This document shows positions 29,085 through 37,517 of a stretch of DNA of 37,517 nt, piece by piece. The translations under genes were made by a program, and so were the position numbers. Source of the DNA: Pseudomonadota bacterium. GTDB lineage: Bacteria > Pseudomonadota > Gammaproteobacteria > Burkholderiales > Burkholderiaceae_C. The stretch is taken from NCBI GenBank assembly GCA_021805805.1, contig JAJZEB010000019.1:1-37517 (forward strand), in the 5' to 3' direction. The notes under the pieces were generated by a model, which saw only the letters and a program-made list of their open reading frames with translations, was not told the DNA's origin and did no database searches. Every line of letters begins with the position of its first letter. The first letter of the stretch is position 1.

Positions 29085-29972
29085 TCAACGCGCCGGCAGC
29101 AGATGCGTCGGATCGACCGGTTTGCCGTGCAGTCGAATTTCGAAATGCAATTCAACGCGCTGCGCATCGGTGGATCCCATCAGCGCGATCGTTTGGCCAC
29201 GTCGCACCATCGCGCCCTCCTTGACCAGCAGCTTGGCGTTGTGGGCGTAGACCGAAATGTAGTCGGCGTCGTGCTTGACGATGATCAGGTTGCCGAACCC
29301 GCGCAGCTGATTGCCGGCGTAGACGACCTTGCCTGCAGCGGCCGCCAGAACCGGCGCATCGAGCTTGCCGGCGATGTCCAGTCCCTTGCTGCTGCCGCCG
29401 TTGAAGCCTTGCAGCACCCTGCCCGCCGCCGGCCATTGCCAGCGTATCGGACCATGGCCGGACAGCGCCGCGACAGCGCGGCTTTCGTGCCCGGCGGCTG
29501 CCGAGGCTGCAGCCGGAACCGCCGGTGCGGGTACGGGTGCGGGTGCCGGTGCCGGTGCGCGCGGCGCCGACGCCTCACCGCCTCGCGACGCCAGCGGCAC
29601 AGCCTGCGCCACCGCGGTTCCTGCCGCCGGCGAGGACGCCGGCTGCGCCCCCGGCGCGCCGGCCGGCGGCGCCACGCGCAGCACCTGGCCGACCTCGATG
29701 ACGTTCGGATTCGTCAACCCGTTCCAGCGCTGCAGATCGCGCCAGCTCTGCCCGACGTGCAACGCAATGCGCAGCAGGGTATCCCCGGGCTGGACCGTGT
29801 AATAGCCCGGTTGTCCGGCGAAAGCCGAGTTCGGGCCGCCAGCGGTGCCCGGCGATGGAATCTGCTCGGCCGGAGTGAAATTGCTGCGGACCACCGGAGC
29901 AGGCCCCAGCTTGACGCTGGAACAGGCCGCCAGGGCCAGGGAACTCAGCAGCAGCAGAGCAAACAGTCGCAT
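29085..29972 (-). CDS. nlpD: Lipoprotein NlpD (LysM and degenerate LytM domains)
   Basis: NlpD is an envelope lipoprotein that activates the amidase AmiC for septal peptidoglycan splitting. The 295-residue precursor has a lipoprotein signal with lipobox LAAC (cysteine 17). A LysM domain follows (about 57-101, YYTVQPGDTLLRIALHVGQSWRDLQRWNGL), then an Ala/Pro-rich linker and a C-terminal M23-like domain (about 195-290). The LytM part reads SKGLDIAGKLDAPV where an active M23 peptidase would have its first zinc histidine, as in E. coli NlpD, so it is a non-catalytic activator. YAHN and LHFEIR are retained. It lies between pcm and rpoS, 23 bases after the pcm stop. Confidence 0.96.
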   Translation of the reverse strand: MRLFALLLLSSLALAACSSVKLGPAPVVRSNFTPAEQIPSPGTAGGPNSAFAGQPGYYTVQPGDTLLRIALHVGQSWRDLQRWNGLTNPNVIEVGQVLRVAPPAGAPGAQPASSPAAGTAVAQAVPLASRGGEASAPRAPAPAPAPVPAPAVPAAASAAAGHESRAVAALSGHGPIRWQWPAAGRVLQGFNGGSSKGLDIAGKLDAPVLAAAAGKVVYAGNQLRGFGNLIIVKHDADYISVYAHNAKLLVKEGAMVRRGQTIALMGSTDAQRVELHFEIRLHGKPVDPTHLLPAR

Positions 29973-29995
29973 GGTCGGGGCGCGGGGCACGGAAT

Positions 29996-30745
29996 TCAGA
30001 CGAGGCCTGATTTTAGGGGGACGAAGTGTGCGTCCTCCACGCACCACGATTCGATGCGTCCGCCGGCGATTCGGCGATACGCCATCAACCGCTGCGGCTG
30101 GCCGATCGGCGCCAGCAGCACGCCGCCCGGGCGCAGCTGCGCCAACCATGCCGGCGGTGGCGTTTCGGCCGCCGCGGCGCTGAGAACCGCGTCGTACGGC
30201 GCACCGGCCGCCAGCCCGTCGTTGCCGTCGCCCAGCAGCAGCCGCAGGTTCGGCAGCCGCAGCGCGCGCAGATTGCGCCGCGCCAGTTCGTGCAACGCGC
30301 GAATGCGCTCGATGCTGTAGACCTCGCCGGCGACATGGCTCAGCACCGCCGCCTGGTAGCCGCAGCCGGTGCCGATTTCGAGCACCCGCGCCGGCCTGCC
30401 TCCGAGCGCCTGCAGCAGCACCGAGGCGCAGCGCGCGACGACCGACGGCTTCGAGATCGTCTGCCCGTGTCCGATCGGCAGCGCGTTGTCCAGGTAGGCC
30501 TGAGGCGCCAGCGCAGGCTCGAGGAACAGATGGCGCGGAACCGCCTGCATCGCGGCCAGTGCGGCGGGTTCCATGCCGCCGAGCGCGCGCAGCCGCTCGA
30601 CCATGCGCGTGCGCACCGCGTCCGAATCGAGTCCGTGACCGCGCGCCGCTGGCGCCTGCGCCCGCTCCGGGGCCGCCGCAGGGCGCGGATCCGGCACGCT
30701 GCCCGGCAGGCGCGCCGGGAAATGCGCGCGGCGCGGCGACGTCAT
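29996..30745 (-). CDS. pcm: Protein-L-isoaspartate O-methyltransferase
   Basis: Pcm methylates isoaspartyl residues in aged proteins, starting their repair, mainly in stationary phase. The 249 residues contain the family region MVERLRALGGMEPAALAAMQAVPRHLFL and ALPIGHGQTISKPSVVA. The SAM motif is VLEIGTGCGYQAAVLSHVA, followed by GDGNDG. The ATG at 30745 gives about 38 extra N-terminal residues rich in Arg, Pro and Ala compared with E. coli Pcm; longer N-termini occur in Burkholderiales as far as I recall. The start lies two bases from a 78-bp tandem repeat that fills the surE-pcm gap, so no normal ribosome site is visible. Belongs to surE-pcm-nlpD-rpoS. Confidence 0.94.
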   Translation of the reverse strand: MTSPRRAHFPARLPGSVPDPRPAAAPERAQAPAARGHGLDSDAVRTRMVERLRALGGMEPAALAAMQAVPRHLFLEPALAPQAYLDNALPIGHGQTISKPSVVARCASVLLQALGGRPARVLEIGTGCGYQAAVLSHVAGEVYSIERIRALHELARRNLRALRLPNLRLLLGDGNDGLAAGAPYDAVLSAAAAETPPPAWLAQLRPGGVLLAPIGQPQRLMAYRRIAGGRIESWCVEDAHFVPLKSGLV

Positions 30746-30747
30746 GA

Positions 30748-30926
30748 TGATGTGCCCCCAGGCGCTGCGCGCCGCCCCCCGAGGGGGCCGAGCGCGCCTT
30801 CGGAGCGGCCGTGCGCCGCGCTCGCTGATGTGCCCCCAGGCGCTGCGCGCCGCCCCCCGAGGGGGCCGAGCGCGCCTTCGGAGCGGCCGTGCGCCGCGCT
30901 CGCTGATGTGCCCCCAGGCGCTGCGC
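30748..30926. repeat. 78-bp tandem repeat between surE and pcm
   Basis: Two perfect 78-bp units (30748-30825 and 30826-30903) are followed by the first 23 bases of a third (30904-30926). The array begins two bases before the pcm start and ends at the last base before the surE stop codon. Each unit starts TGATGTGCCCCCAGG and contains the GC hairpin GCCCCC-CGA-GGGGGC plus further GCGC-rich complementary stretches. The hairpin core resembles GC-rich palindromic repeats scattered between genes in many Burkholderiales. It has no T tract, so it is not an intrinsic terminator. It may affect surE mRNA stability or surE-pcm coupling. Confidence 0.95.
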
Positions 30927-31694
30927 TCATGACTGCGCCGACCCTGCCGCGCCCAGATCGGCGAACCGGGTCCGGCAGGCGTCGAGCATCTGGTGGTGCG
31001 TGAGGTCGAGCTGCAGCGGAGTCAGCGCAGCATAGCCCTGCGCGATGGCATGGAAATCGGTTCCAGGCTGGTCGTCGAGCGCGTTGCCGGCGCCGCCGAT
31101 CCAGTAGATCGGCTCGCCGCGCGGGTCGCGTTGCACGATCACCGGTTGGCTTGGGTGGCGCTTGCCCAGGCGCACGACCTGCACGCCACGCAGTTCGGCG
31201 CGCGGCACGTTGGGTACATTCAGGTTGTACAGCAGCGCAGGGGCCGGCGCGCGCAGCAGATCGCGCGCCACCGCCACGGCGACGTCGACCGCGCAATCGA
31301 GGTGCTCCCAGCCCTTGTTCACCAGCGACACCGCCAGTGACGGCAAGCCGAACAGGAAGCCTTCGGTGGCCGCAGCGACGGTGCCCGAATAAATGGTGTC
31401 ATCGCCGAGGTTCGCGCCGTTGTTCACGCCACTGACGACGAGGTCGGGACGGAAGTCGAGCAGCCCGGTCAAAGCGATGTGCACGCAATCCGACGGCGTG
31501 CCGTTGACAAAGCGAAAACCGTTGGCGGCGGTGAACACCGACAACGGGCGGTTCAGCGTCAGCGCGTTCGACGCCGCGCTGGCATTTTGTTCGGGGGCCA
31601 CGACGGTGACCTCGGCGATACGGCTCAAGCCGGCGTGCAACGCCTGCAGTCCGGGGGCCAGGTAACCGTCGTCGTTGGCGAGGAGGATGCGCAT
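30927..31694 (-). CDS. surE: 5'/3'-nucleotidase SurE
   Basis: SurE is a metal-dependent survival-protein phosphatase that removes phosphate from nucleoside monophosphates and, in E. coli, also trims short-chain polyphosphate. The 255 residues begin [19 protein letters not shown], with the Asp-Asp metal pair at positions 8-9. The metal-binding serine is in [10 protein letters not shown] and the asparagine in [26 protein letters not shown] at 31694 fits the family start exactly, though no good ribosome site is seen. It is the first gene of surE-pcm-nlpD-rpoS and the last ordinary gene before the exoprotein array. Confidence 0.97.
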   Translation of the reverse strand: MRILLANDDGYLAPGLQALHAGLSRIAEVTVVAPEQNASAASNALTLNRPLSVFTAANGFRFVNGTPSDCVHIALTGLLDFRPDLVVSGVNNGANLGDDTIYSGTVAAATEGFLFGLPSLAVSLVNKGWEHLDCAVDVAVAVARDLLRAPAPALLYNLNVPNVPRAELRGVQVVRLGKRHPSQPVIVQRDPRGEPIYWIGGAGNALDDQPGTDFHAIAQGYAALTPLQLDLTHHQMLDACRTRFADLGAAGSAQS

Positions 31695-31710
31695 AGGAGC
31701 GCATCTTATC

Positions 31711-31747
31711 GGCCCGGCCGTGCGCTGTCTCGCGCGCCGGCCGGGCC
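31711..31747 (-). terminator. Long GC stem-loop after the last exoprotein gene
   Basis: GGCCCGGCCG (31711-31720) and CGGCCGGGCC (31738-31747) form a perfect 10-bp stem with a 17-base loop, five bases beyond the stop of the exoprotein gene. No T tract follows on the minus strand. It could protect the 3' end or act as a weak terminator ahead of surE. Confidence 0.45.
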
Positions 31748-31752
31748 GCACT

Positions 31753-34410
31753 TCACGACTTGCGGCCGTGGATCAGTCCGGCGTCGTTGAGCAGCATCGG
31801 CGATTGCACTTCGAACCATTCCGCGGCATCGATCACGCCGCTGCGGTTGTCGATCTGCTGGCGCCCTTCGACGCCCACGCTGCGGGCGCTGCTGGACATC
31901 GTGCCGTTGCGATTGTCGACCCAGTCGGCGCGCAGCTCGAACTCGCGATCGGTCTGCATCGTGCCGCCGTCGCTGTTGCGCACGGTGACGCCGTGCAAGC
32001 GCATGTCCTTGGGCGCGAACATGTTCCCCGAGCGGTTGTCGAGTTCGACGCCTTCCCAGCGCAGCTTGCCGTAGGAGGCGATCCGCCCGCCCGAGATATT
32101 GCTCAGGGTTCCTTGCGGGGTGAGCAGCTTCAGGCTTGCACGCTGATGACCGCGCACGATGCCGCCGGCGTTGTCGATGCCCTTCGCGGCGTCGATGCGC
32201 ATTTTCCCGCTCTGCACCGTCGTCACCCCGCCGACGTTGTCGAATTGCTCACCCAGTCGCAGTTGCATCGCGCCTGCGGACAGGGTGCCGGCACGGTTGC
32301 TCAGGCTGCCGCTGAGGTCGAGTTCGGCATCGTGGTCCGCCTTCAGACTGCCTCCGGCGTTGTCGAGCCGCTCGCCGCGCAGCCGCAGCGTGTCGCTCCG
32401 GATCTGGCCGCCACGGTTGTCCAGCTGGCGGCCATGCAGCGTGAGCTGCTGGCGCGCGGCGATTTCGCCGCCGACGTTGTCCAGTGCGTCCGTGTGCACG
32501 CTGAGCTGGGACGCGGCGAGCGCGCCGCGGTCGCGGTTGGTGATCTCCTGCGCGTGCAGTTCCATGCGCTCGGTGGCGAGCACGCTGCCGAGGTCGTTGC
32601 GCAACACTCCGACCTGCGCCTCGACATTCCCGGCGGCCCGGATGGCGCCGCGCTGGTTGTCGACCTGCCCGGCGCGCAGCATCACGCGCTTGCCGGCGAG
32701 CGCTCCGGCGCCATTGCGCAGCGTTGCCGCCAGCAACCGCAGGTCGCCGCCTCCGGCATCGATGCTGCCGCCGACGTTGTCGATGGTCGCAGCGGGGACG
32801 TCGATGTGCAGTCCGCCGCTGCCTCCGGCGAGCTTGCCGGGGCTGTTGCGCAGCATGTGGCCGGCGGCGACCCGCAGGCGCTGTGGCGAGACGAGTTCGC
32901 CGCGCACATTGTCGAGCGTCGTTCCGACCGTGACGTCGGCGCTGCGACCGCCACTGACTTTGCCCTCGACGTTGTCCAGCGCGCCGGAGACGGTCATCTG
33001 CAAATCGCCTGGGGTGTCGATACGACCGAACAGGTTGTCGAGACTGCTCGCGTCCAGCGCCAGATGGTTCGCCGCGCTGATCTCGCCACGCCGGTTCGAT
33101 ACTTCGCCGGAGCGCAGCTGCAGGTCGCGCTCGGCGTGCAGCGATCCACCGCTGTTGTCGAACAGCTTGGCGCGCAGCGCGACCTGATGGCCCTGCAGGC
33201 GCCCGCCGGAAGCGTTGTCGAAGCCGTCGCGCAGCGTCATGTCCAGCCGCTCGGCTGCGGTCCAGCTGCCGCCGACGCTGTCCAGCGCGGTGGCGTCGAG
33301 CCGCACGTTCTTTGCGCCTGCCCAATGGGCACCGGGGGCCGTCACGGCACCTTCGGCGTCGATCTCGATGTCGGCACCGGCGCGCATGCGGGCCTGCGCT
33401 GCGCTCAGCGTGCCTTGGCTTTGCAGCTTGAGCGCGCCGCCGGAGCGCCCGTGCAGCACATCGAGGTTGAGCTGGCCACCGCGGACCTCGACCATGCCAT
33501 GGCCGTCGAGGTCGCCGTGCAGTTCGACCAGGCCATCGGCACGCACGCGCAGTGCGCCGTCACGGGCGTGCAAAGGCCCGCTGCTGCGCACGCCGGCGCC
33601 GTGCTCGGTGACGAACAGCGCGATGCGCCCGGCGTGCAGCGAGCCGTCGCCACCGAGGTCGACCGCGAACTTCGGCGCCGGCCCCTCGGTCTGCAGCGCG
33701 TAGGCTGCAGAGCCGTCCAGGCTCTGGCGCAGACGCCCGACGAGCAGACGCAGATCCTCGGCGTCCACCACGCCATCGATCGTGGCCTTGCGCGCCAGCA
33801 ATTCGAGACCATCGATTCCCGCTGCGTTCAGGCCGTTCGGACCGACGCGCAGCGTGCCTTCGTCGACCTTCACTGCGCTGGCCACGCCGTTTGCATTGCG
33901 CACGATGTGGCCTGCGGCCAGCACCGCGCGCCCGGCGTTGACGATGCCGCAGCCGTCGCAGACGATGCCGTGCGGGTTGGCCACGATGAGGTCGGCGCGC
34001 TGGCCGGCGATCTCCAGCTGGCCGCGCAGCTGCGAGGCGCTGTCGCCGAGCACCTCGGCGACGATCAGCTGGGCGGTTCGCTGGGCCAGCGCCGGATTGG
34101 CGCCAATCTCGCCGGCGAGCAGCGAGATCGTCGGCTGCCCCGAGTTGTTCAGCACCACCCCGGCCGCATCGACATCGAAGCGGGCGAAGGCGTTCAGCGA
34201 CACGCCGTTGGCATCGGGCCGGACGATGTCGACGGTCGGCACCGCGGTGTCGGCGCGCAGCACCGGCCGCACCGCGTCGGGCGCGGCCGCTGCGGGCTCG
34301 ACCGCGGCGTGGGCCAGCGGCATCGAGGCGGCCAGCGCCAGCCACAGCGCGGCGCGGCGCGGACGGAAGGTCAATAGGGTTCGTTTGCGTTTCATGATGG
34401 AATCGTTCAT
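31753..34410 (-). CDS. Filamentous-hemagglutinin-like TpsA exoprotein (copy 3 of the array)
   Basis: The 885-residue protein looks like a secreted beta-helical exoprotein of the two-partner secretion type. A basic N-region and hydrophobic stretch form a signal peptide ending near AHA (about residue 35). The TPS (hemagglutination activity) domain covers about 55-290. It contains [17 protein letters not shown], the NPHG motif at 145-148 and the disulfide-type pair C151/C154 in CDGCG, as in HpmA-type proteins. From about 330 to the end come repeats of about 20 residues around LDNxGGxIxA, the FHA beta-helix pattern. There is no VENN motif or C-terminal toxin module, and it is far shorter than classical FhaB or CdiA. 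ATG at 34410 lies six bases after the upstream exoprotein stop; 34395 is an alternative. No TpsB partner is in view. Confidence 0.9.
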   Translation of the reverse strand: MNDSIMKRKRTLLTFRPRRAALWLALAASMPLAHAAVEPAAAAPDAVRPVLRADTAVPTVDIVRPDANGVSLNAFARFDVDAAGVVLNNSGQPTISLLAGEIGANPALAQRTAQLIVAEVLGDSASQLRGQLEIAGQRADLIVANPHGIVCDGCGIVNAGRAVLAAGHIVRNANGVASAVKVDEGTLRVGPNGLNAAGIDGLELLARKATIDGVVDAEDLRLLVGRLRQSLDGSAAYALQTEGPAPKFAVDLGGDGSLHAGRIALFVTEHGAGVRSSGPLHARDGALRVRADGLVELHGDLDGHGMVEVRGGQLNLDVLHGRSGGALKLQSQGTLSAAQARMRAGADIEIDAEGAVTAPGAHWAGAKNVRLDATALDSVGGSWTAAERLDMTLRDGFDNASGGRLQGHQVALRAKLFDNSGGSLHAERDLQLRSGEVSNRRGEISAANHLALDASSLDNLFGRIDTPGDLQMTVSGALDNVEGKVSGGRSADVTVGTTLDNVRGELVSPQRLRVAAGHMLRNSPGKLAGGSGGLHIDVPAATIDNVGGSIDAGGGDLRLLAATLRNGAGALAGKRVMLRAGQVDNQRGAIRAAGNVEAQVGVLRNDLGSVLATERMELHAQEITNRDRGALAASQLSVHTDALDNVGGEIAARQQLTLHGRQLDNRGGQIRSDTLRLRGERLDNAGGSLKADHDAELDLSGSLSNRAGTLSAGAMQLRLGEQFDNVGGVTTVQSGKMRIDAAKGIDNAGGIVRGHQRASLKLLTPQGTLSNISGGRIASYGKLRWEGVELDNRSGNMFAPKDMRLHGVTVRNSDGGTMQTDREFELRADWVDNRNGTMSSSARSVGVEGRQQIDNRSGVIDAAEWFEVQSPMLLNDAGLIHGRKS

Positions 34411-34416
34411 CGGTGT

Positions 34417-36699
34417 TCAGAAGGCATGCGCGGCGCCGGGGACGTCGCGCAGGATTTGGGCGGTGCTCTGCACATGCCCGAACGGGGCTTGCAGGCGTCC
34501 GCCAACGTTGTCGATTTCGCCGCCGGGCACGTCGATGCGCAGCAGGTCGCCGCGCGTCTTGATGTGGCCGTCGGCGTTGTGCAGCGCCTGGCCCAGCCGC
34601 AACGTGAGGTTGTTGCCGGCCTTGATGCGCCCGTCGCCGTTGTCGAGCAGATCGGCATGGACCAGCAGCGCGCCGCGCGCTTCGATGCGCGAATCGTGGT
34701 TCTGCAGCTCACGCAGCCGCAGGTCGACGTATTCGCCCATGGCGCGCGCGCGGTGCGTGTTGGTCAGCACGGCCGCGTCCAGCCCCAGCGCGCGGCCTGC
34801 AACCAGATCGCCGCCGGCGTTGTGCACATCGACGTTGCGTGCGCGCACCAGCAAGGCGCCGTGCGGAGCTTCGATGCGTCCGGCGCAGTTGTCGAACGGC
34901 CCGCCGCGGACGTCGAGCCGCAGGTCGCTGCCGCTTTGCAGCATGCCGTAGCCGTTGCTCAGCTCGCCGACTTCGAGCACCAGCTCGCCGCCGGTGACGA
35001 TCAACGCGGTCTCGTTGAACAGCCGCTCGCCGATGTCGAGCTGCATCCCCGCATTCGCGCCGACGCGGCCGGCGTAGTTGTTGAACTGCGGGACGTGCAC
35101 GGCCAGGGTGTGCGCGGCACGCAGCTGACCGTGTGCATTGACCAGGAGATCGCCGGCGACCAGCGCCACCGAGCCCGCATCGATGCGGCCATCGGTGTTG
35201 TTCACGCGCTGGCGCGCGTGCACGGTCAGCGTGCCGCCGGCGCTGACGCGCCCGCCCGCGTTGGACACCTGCACGGCCTGCAGCGCCAGATCGCCGTCGA
35301 CGTCGATCCGTCCACCGCCGTTGCGCAGCTCGTCGGCTTGCAGCACGCCGCTGGCCGACCCGGCGATCGTCCCTCCGGCATTGCGCAGCGCGCCGTCGCC
35401 ACGCTGGCGCAACTGCAGCGCACCGGAGGCGGCAATGCTGCCGGCGTCGTTGTCGATGGTGGTGCCCCAGACCTGCAGCGGGCCCTGCACACTTTCGAGC
35501 AGACCGCCGGTGTTGTGCACGCTGGTGCCGGCATGCAGCCACAGACTGCCGCTGTCGATGCGACCGCCGCGATTGTCGAGCGCGCCGGCGGCATCGATGC
35601 TCAGTGCGCCACCGGCTTCGATCCTGCCGTCCACGCTGTTGCGCACAGCGTCGGCGCTGCGCAGCGCCAGGTCATGGGTCGCGTGCAGGATGCCGCCGAC
35701 GTTGTGCACCGCGCCGGCGTCGAGCTGCATGTCGCCACCGGCGTCGATGCGACCGGCGTTGTCCACGGCTGCGTCCACGCGCAGCGCCAGGTCGCGTCCG
35801 GCGCGCAGCTCGGTGATGCCGTCGAGGCTGCCCTGGCGCACGTCGATGCGCAGGTCACGCCGCGCCACCGCGTTCGCCAGCTGCAGATCGCCTGCGACGT
35901 CGAGTCGCAGGTCCTGCACATCGGCGTCGAGCTGTCCCCGGCTGCGCACGCCGGCACCGTCCTCGGTGGCGATCAGCTGGATGCGGCCGGCGCTCATCGC
36001 GCCCAGCTCGCCGACGTCGATGGCAAGGCCTGCGGTCTGCACCGGCGGCAGCCGCTGCACGTCGCCGGCGGCGTAGCCGACACGGTTCAGGCCGGCCACC
36101 AGCCGCAGATCGGCTGCGCGCACGCGGCCGTCGATCGCGATGCGGCGCCCGATCAGGTCGACGCGCTCGGCCGCTCCGCTCAGGCCTCCGGCGCCGATGC
36201 TCAGCCTGGATCCGCCCGAGTGCAGCGTCTGCAGCGGACCGTCGGTGTCGTCGAGCAGCGCCGTGCCGGCGAGCAGCGTGGCGCGTCCGGCGTTGACGAA
36301 GCCGCAGCCGTCGCAGTGGATGCCGTGCGGGTTGGCGACGACAACGTCGGCGCGCGCGCCGCTGACTTCGACTGCGCCGCGCAGCAGGCTCGGCGCGTCG
36401 CCGAGCACCTGGTTGACGATGACCTGCGCGGCGCGCCCCTGCAGTCGGGCGTTGGCCTCCGGCGCGTTGTTCAGCACCGCTCCGGCGGCGTCGACGTCGA
36501 AGCGTGCGTAGTTGTTCAGCGAGACGCCGGCGGCGTTCGCCGGCGCGATGTCGATCTGCGCGGCGCCATGGGCGCCCGCGGCGATCCGGGGCTGCTGCGA
36601 TGCCGGGACATCGGGCGCGGCGACGACGTCGGCGCCGGCCGCAGTGCACGCCAGCAGCGCGCACAGCGCCGTCAGCGCATGGAAATGGGAATAGTGCAT
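34417..36699 (-). CDS. Filamentous-hemagglutinin-like TpsA exoprotein (copy 2 of the array)
   Basis: This 760-residue protein is a paralogue of the downstream exoprotein. It has a short signal peptide (MHYSHFHALTALCALLACTAAGA), then a TPS domain (about 45-285) with [17 protein letters not shown] and NPHG at 123-126. C129/C132 lie in CDGCGFVNAG. Beta-helix repeats such as LDNRGGRIDSGSL and VSNAGGRVSAGGTL follow. It ends TAQILRDVPGAAHAF with no extra domain. ATG at 36699 gives a proper signal peptide; no ribosome site is obvious. It lies 58 bases after the stop of the first array member and six bases before the next, so all three probably share one transcript. Confidence 0.9.
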   Translation of the reverse strand: MHYSHFHALTALCALLACTAAGADVVAAPDVPASQQPRIAAGAHGAAQIDIAPANAAGVSLNNYARFDVDAAGAVLNNAPEANARLQGRAAQVIVNQVLGDAPSLLRGAVEVSGARADVVVANPHGIHCDGCGFVNAGRATLLAGTALLDDTDGPLQTLHSGGSRLSIGAGGLSGAAERVDLIGRRIAIDGRVRAADLRLVAGLNRVGYAAGDVQRLPPVQTAGLAIDVGELGAMSAGRIQLIATEDGAGVRSRGQLDADVQDLRLDVAGDLQLANAVARRDLRIDVRQGSLDGITELRAGRDLALRVDAAVDNAGRIDAGGDMQLDAGAVHNVGGILHATHDLALRSADAVRNSVDGRIEAGGALSIDAAGALDNRGGRIDSGSLWLHAGTSVHNTGGLLESVQGPLQVWGTTIDNDAGSIAASGALQLRQRGDGALRNAGGTIAGSASGVLQADELRNGGGRIDVDGDLALQAVQVSNAGGRVSAGGTLTVHARQRVNNTDGRIDAGSVALVAGDLLVNAHGQLRAAHTLAVHVPQFNNYAGRVGANAGMQLDIGERLFNETALIVTGGELVLEVGELSNGYGMLQSGSDLRLDVRGGPFDNCAGRIEAPHGALLVRARNVDVHNAGGDLVAGRALGLDAAVLTNTHRARAMGEYVDLRLRELQNHDSRIEARGALLVHADLLDNGDGRIKAGNNLTLRLGQALHNADGHIKTRGDLLRIDVPGGEIDNVGGRLQAPFGHVQSTAQILRDVPGAAHAF

Positions 36700-36757
36700 G
36701 GTAGGTTTGGTGTTGGAAGTGGCGGGCGACGCGATGCGCGCCACCCGTATCGGGACA

Positions 36758-37517
36758 TCACTGCAGTACGCCGGCGCGGTCGAGCATGGCGCTGCGGTCG
36801 TCGACCAGCAGCAGCGCGTCCGAGATCAGCGTGCCGCCGGGCGCGCGCAGCGCACCGGCACGGTTGTCGAGCACGGCGCCGCCGTTGGCCAGCACCACGT
36901 CGCCGTGGCGCGATTCGATGACGCCGACGCCGTTGCGCAGCCAGCCGTCGAGCTCGATGGTGGTGTCGCGCGCGGCGCTGAGCACGCCGCCGAGGTTGTC
37001 GAAATGCTGCGCCTGCAGCAGCGCGGTGGCCGAGGCGTCGATGCGCCCGCCGTTGCGCAGCAGCGAATCGGTGCGCAGCCGCACGGTGTGACCGCTGATG
37101 CGCGCGTGCCCGTCGCTGTGCAACGCCGCGGCGCGCAGCGACAGATCGCGGCTGGCGATCAGCTCGCCGTGCGCGTTGTCGAGCAGCGCAGCGCTGTCGA
37201 GCTGCAGCGAACCGGCCATCGCGCGCACGCGGCCGACGTCGTTGCGCAGGGTATCGCCGCAGCGCAGCGCGGCGCTGCGGCCGGCCTGCATGTCGCCGTA
37301 GGCGTTGTCGATGCGTTGCCCGGCCTGCACGGTCAGGTTGCCGCCGCTGAGGATGCGGCCGTCGGTGTTGTCCAGCGAGCCGCCGAGCGCGGCTTGCAGC
37401 GCACCGCCGGCCTCGATGCGGCCGCGACGGTTGTCCAGCGCATCGCCGAGCACCAGCCGCATCGCCGCACCGGCCTGCAACGCGGTGCCCGCCGTGCGCA
37501 GATCGACGGCCTTCACG
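36758..37517 (-). CDS. Filamentous-hemagglutinin-like exoprotein, C-terminal part (copy 1, 5' end outside window)
   Basis: At least 253 C-terminal residues are present; the gene enters from the right edge, so its TPS domain is not visible. The sequence is made of the same FHA-type repeats, for example ALDNRRGRIEAGGALQAALGGSLDNTDGRILSGGNLTVQA. It ends ALLLVDDRSAMLDRAGVLQ. The next exoprotein ends in a comparable way ([14 protein letters not shown]), which suggests natural C-termini that stop within the beta-helix, as opposed to random truncations. No toxin or membrane domain is present. The true start lies beyond 37517. Confidence 0.85.
   Translation of the reverse strand, partial: VKAVDLRTAGTALQAGAAMRLVLGDALDNRRGRIEAGGALQAALGGSLDNTDGRILSGGNLTVQAGQRIDNAYGDMQAGRSAALRCGDTLRNDVGRVRAMAGSLQLDSAALLDNAHGELIASRDLSLRAAALHSDGHARISGHTVRLRTDSLLRNGGRIDASATALLQAQHFDNLGGVLSAARDTTIELDGWLRNGVGVIESRHGDVVLANGGAVLDNRAGALRAPGGTLISDALLLVDDRSAMLDRAGVLQ

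Noticed and set aside
29085-29972. NlpD as an active M23 endopeptidase.
   Set aside because: The first zinc histidine is replaced (SKGLDIAG), as in E. coli NlpD, so it is an activator and not an enzyme.
30748-30926. The 78-bp repeats as a CRISPR array.
   Set aside because: Units are directly contiguous with no unique spacers, and there are no cas genes.
30742-31296. Open frames reading the 78-bp repeats as 26-residue peptide repeats on both strands.
   Set aside because: They are open only because 78 is a multiple of three, and they overlap surE with no ribosome site or known domain.
31675-34377. A 900-codon plus-strand open frame opposite the exoprotein gene, and a similar 831-codon frame at 34426-36921.
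   Set aside because: Both are shadows of repetitive GC-rich coding sequence; the minus strand carries the signal peptides and TPS motifs.

Overview
The window is high-GC bacterial chromosome, very probably from a betaproteobacterium of the order Burkholderiales. That placement rests on gene order: ppx/ppk1 beside phoRBU-pstBACS, then glmM-folP-ftsH-rlmE-yhbY-(DUF4149)-greA-carB-(LysE exporter)-carA, and further on surE-pcm-nlpD-rpoS-rlmD-exonuclease. From memory this synteny is typical of the order. The genus cannot be told from the sequence alone.

Positions 1-9630 hold phosphate and polyphosphate metabolism. A 5' portion of ppx (exopolyphosphatase) diverges from ppk1 (polyphosphate kinase). 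The Pho regulon follows on the minus strand in transcription order pstS-pstC-pstA-pstB-phoU-phoB-phoR, with a recognisable Pho box upstream of pstS. Positions 9668-21203 are housekeeping on the minus strand: carA, a LysE/LeuE-type exporter, carB, greA, a DUF4149 membrane protein, rlmE, ftsH, folP and glmM. Only yhbY points the other way. Two good intrinsic terminators lie inside this run, each immediately in front of the next gene (greA and folP). A 12-bp tandem repeat lies upstream of carA.

Positions 21507-25165 are more variable. They hold a TonB-like energy transducer and a Bax-inhibitor-1 family membrane protein with a strong terminator. Next comes a large Fic protein whose N-terminus looks like the winged-helix antitoxin AbiEi, with a pair of 16-bp direct repeats at its start. 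A ~40-residue orphan Fic-motif remnant lies on the other strand about 0.3 kb away. This is the most likely horizontally acquired part of the core section.

Positions 25166-31694 are the stationary-phase and stress block on the minus strand: surE, pcm, nlpD, rpoS, rlmD preceded by a PolB-type 3'-5' exonuclease, and a periplasmic SIMPL-domain protein. A 78-bp tandem repeat (2.3 copies) exactly fills the surE-pcm gap. Positions 31753-37517 hold a tandem array of at least three short filamentous-hemagglutinin-like exoproteins. The two complete ones each have their own signal peptide, CxxC-type two-partner-secretion domain and beta-helix repeats. Neither carries a C-terminal toxin module, and no TpsB transporter is present in the window. 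This array and the AbiEi-Fic fusion are the best candidates for unusual biology here.
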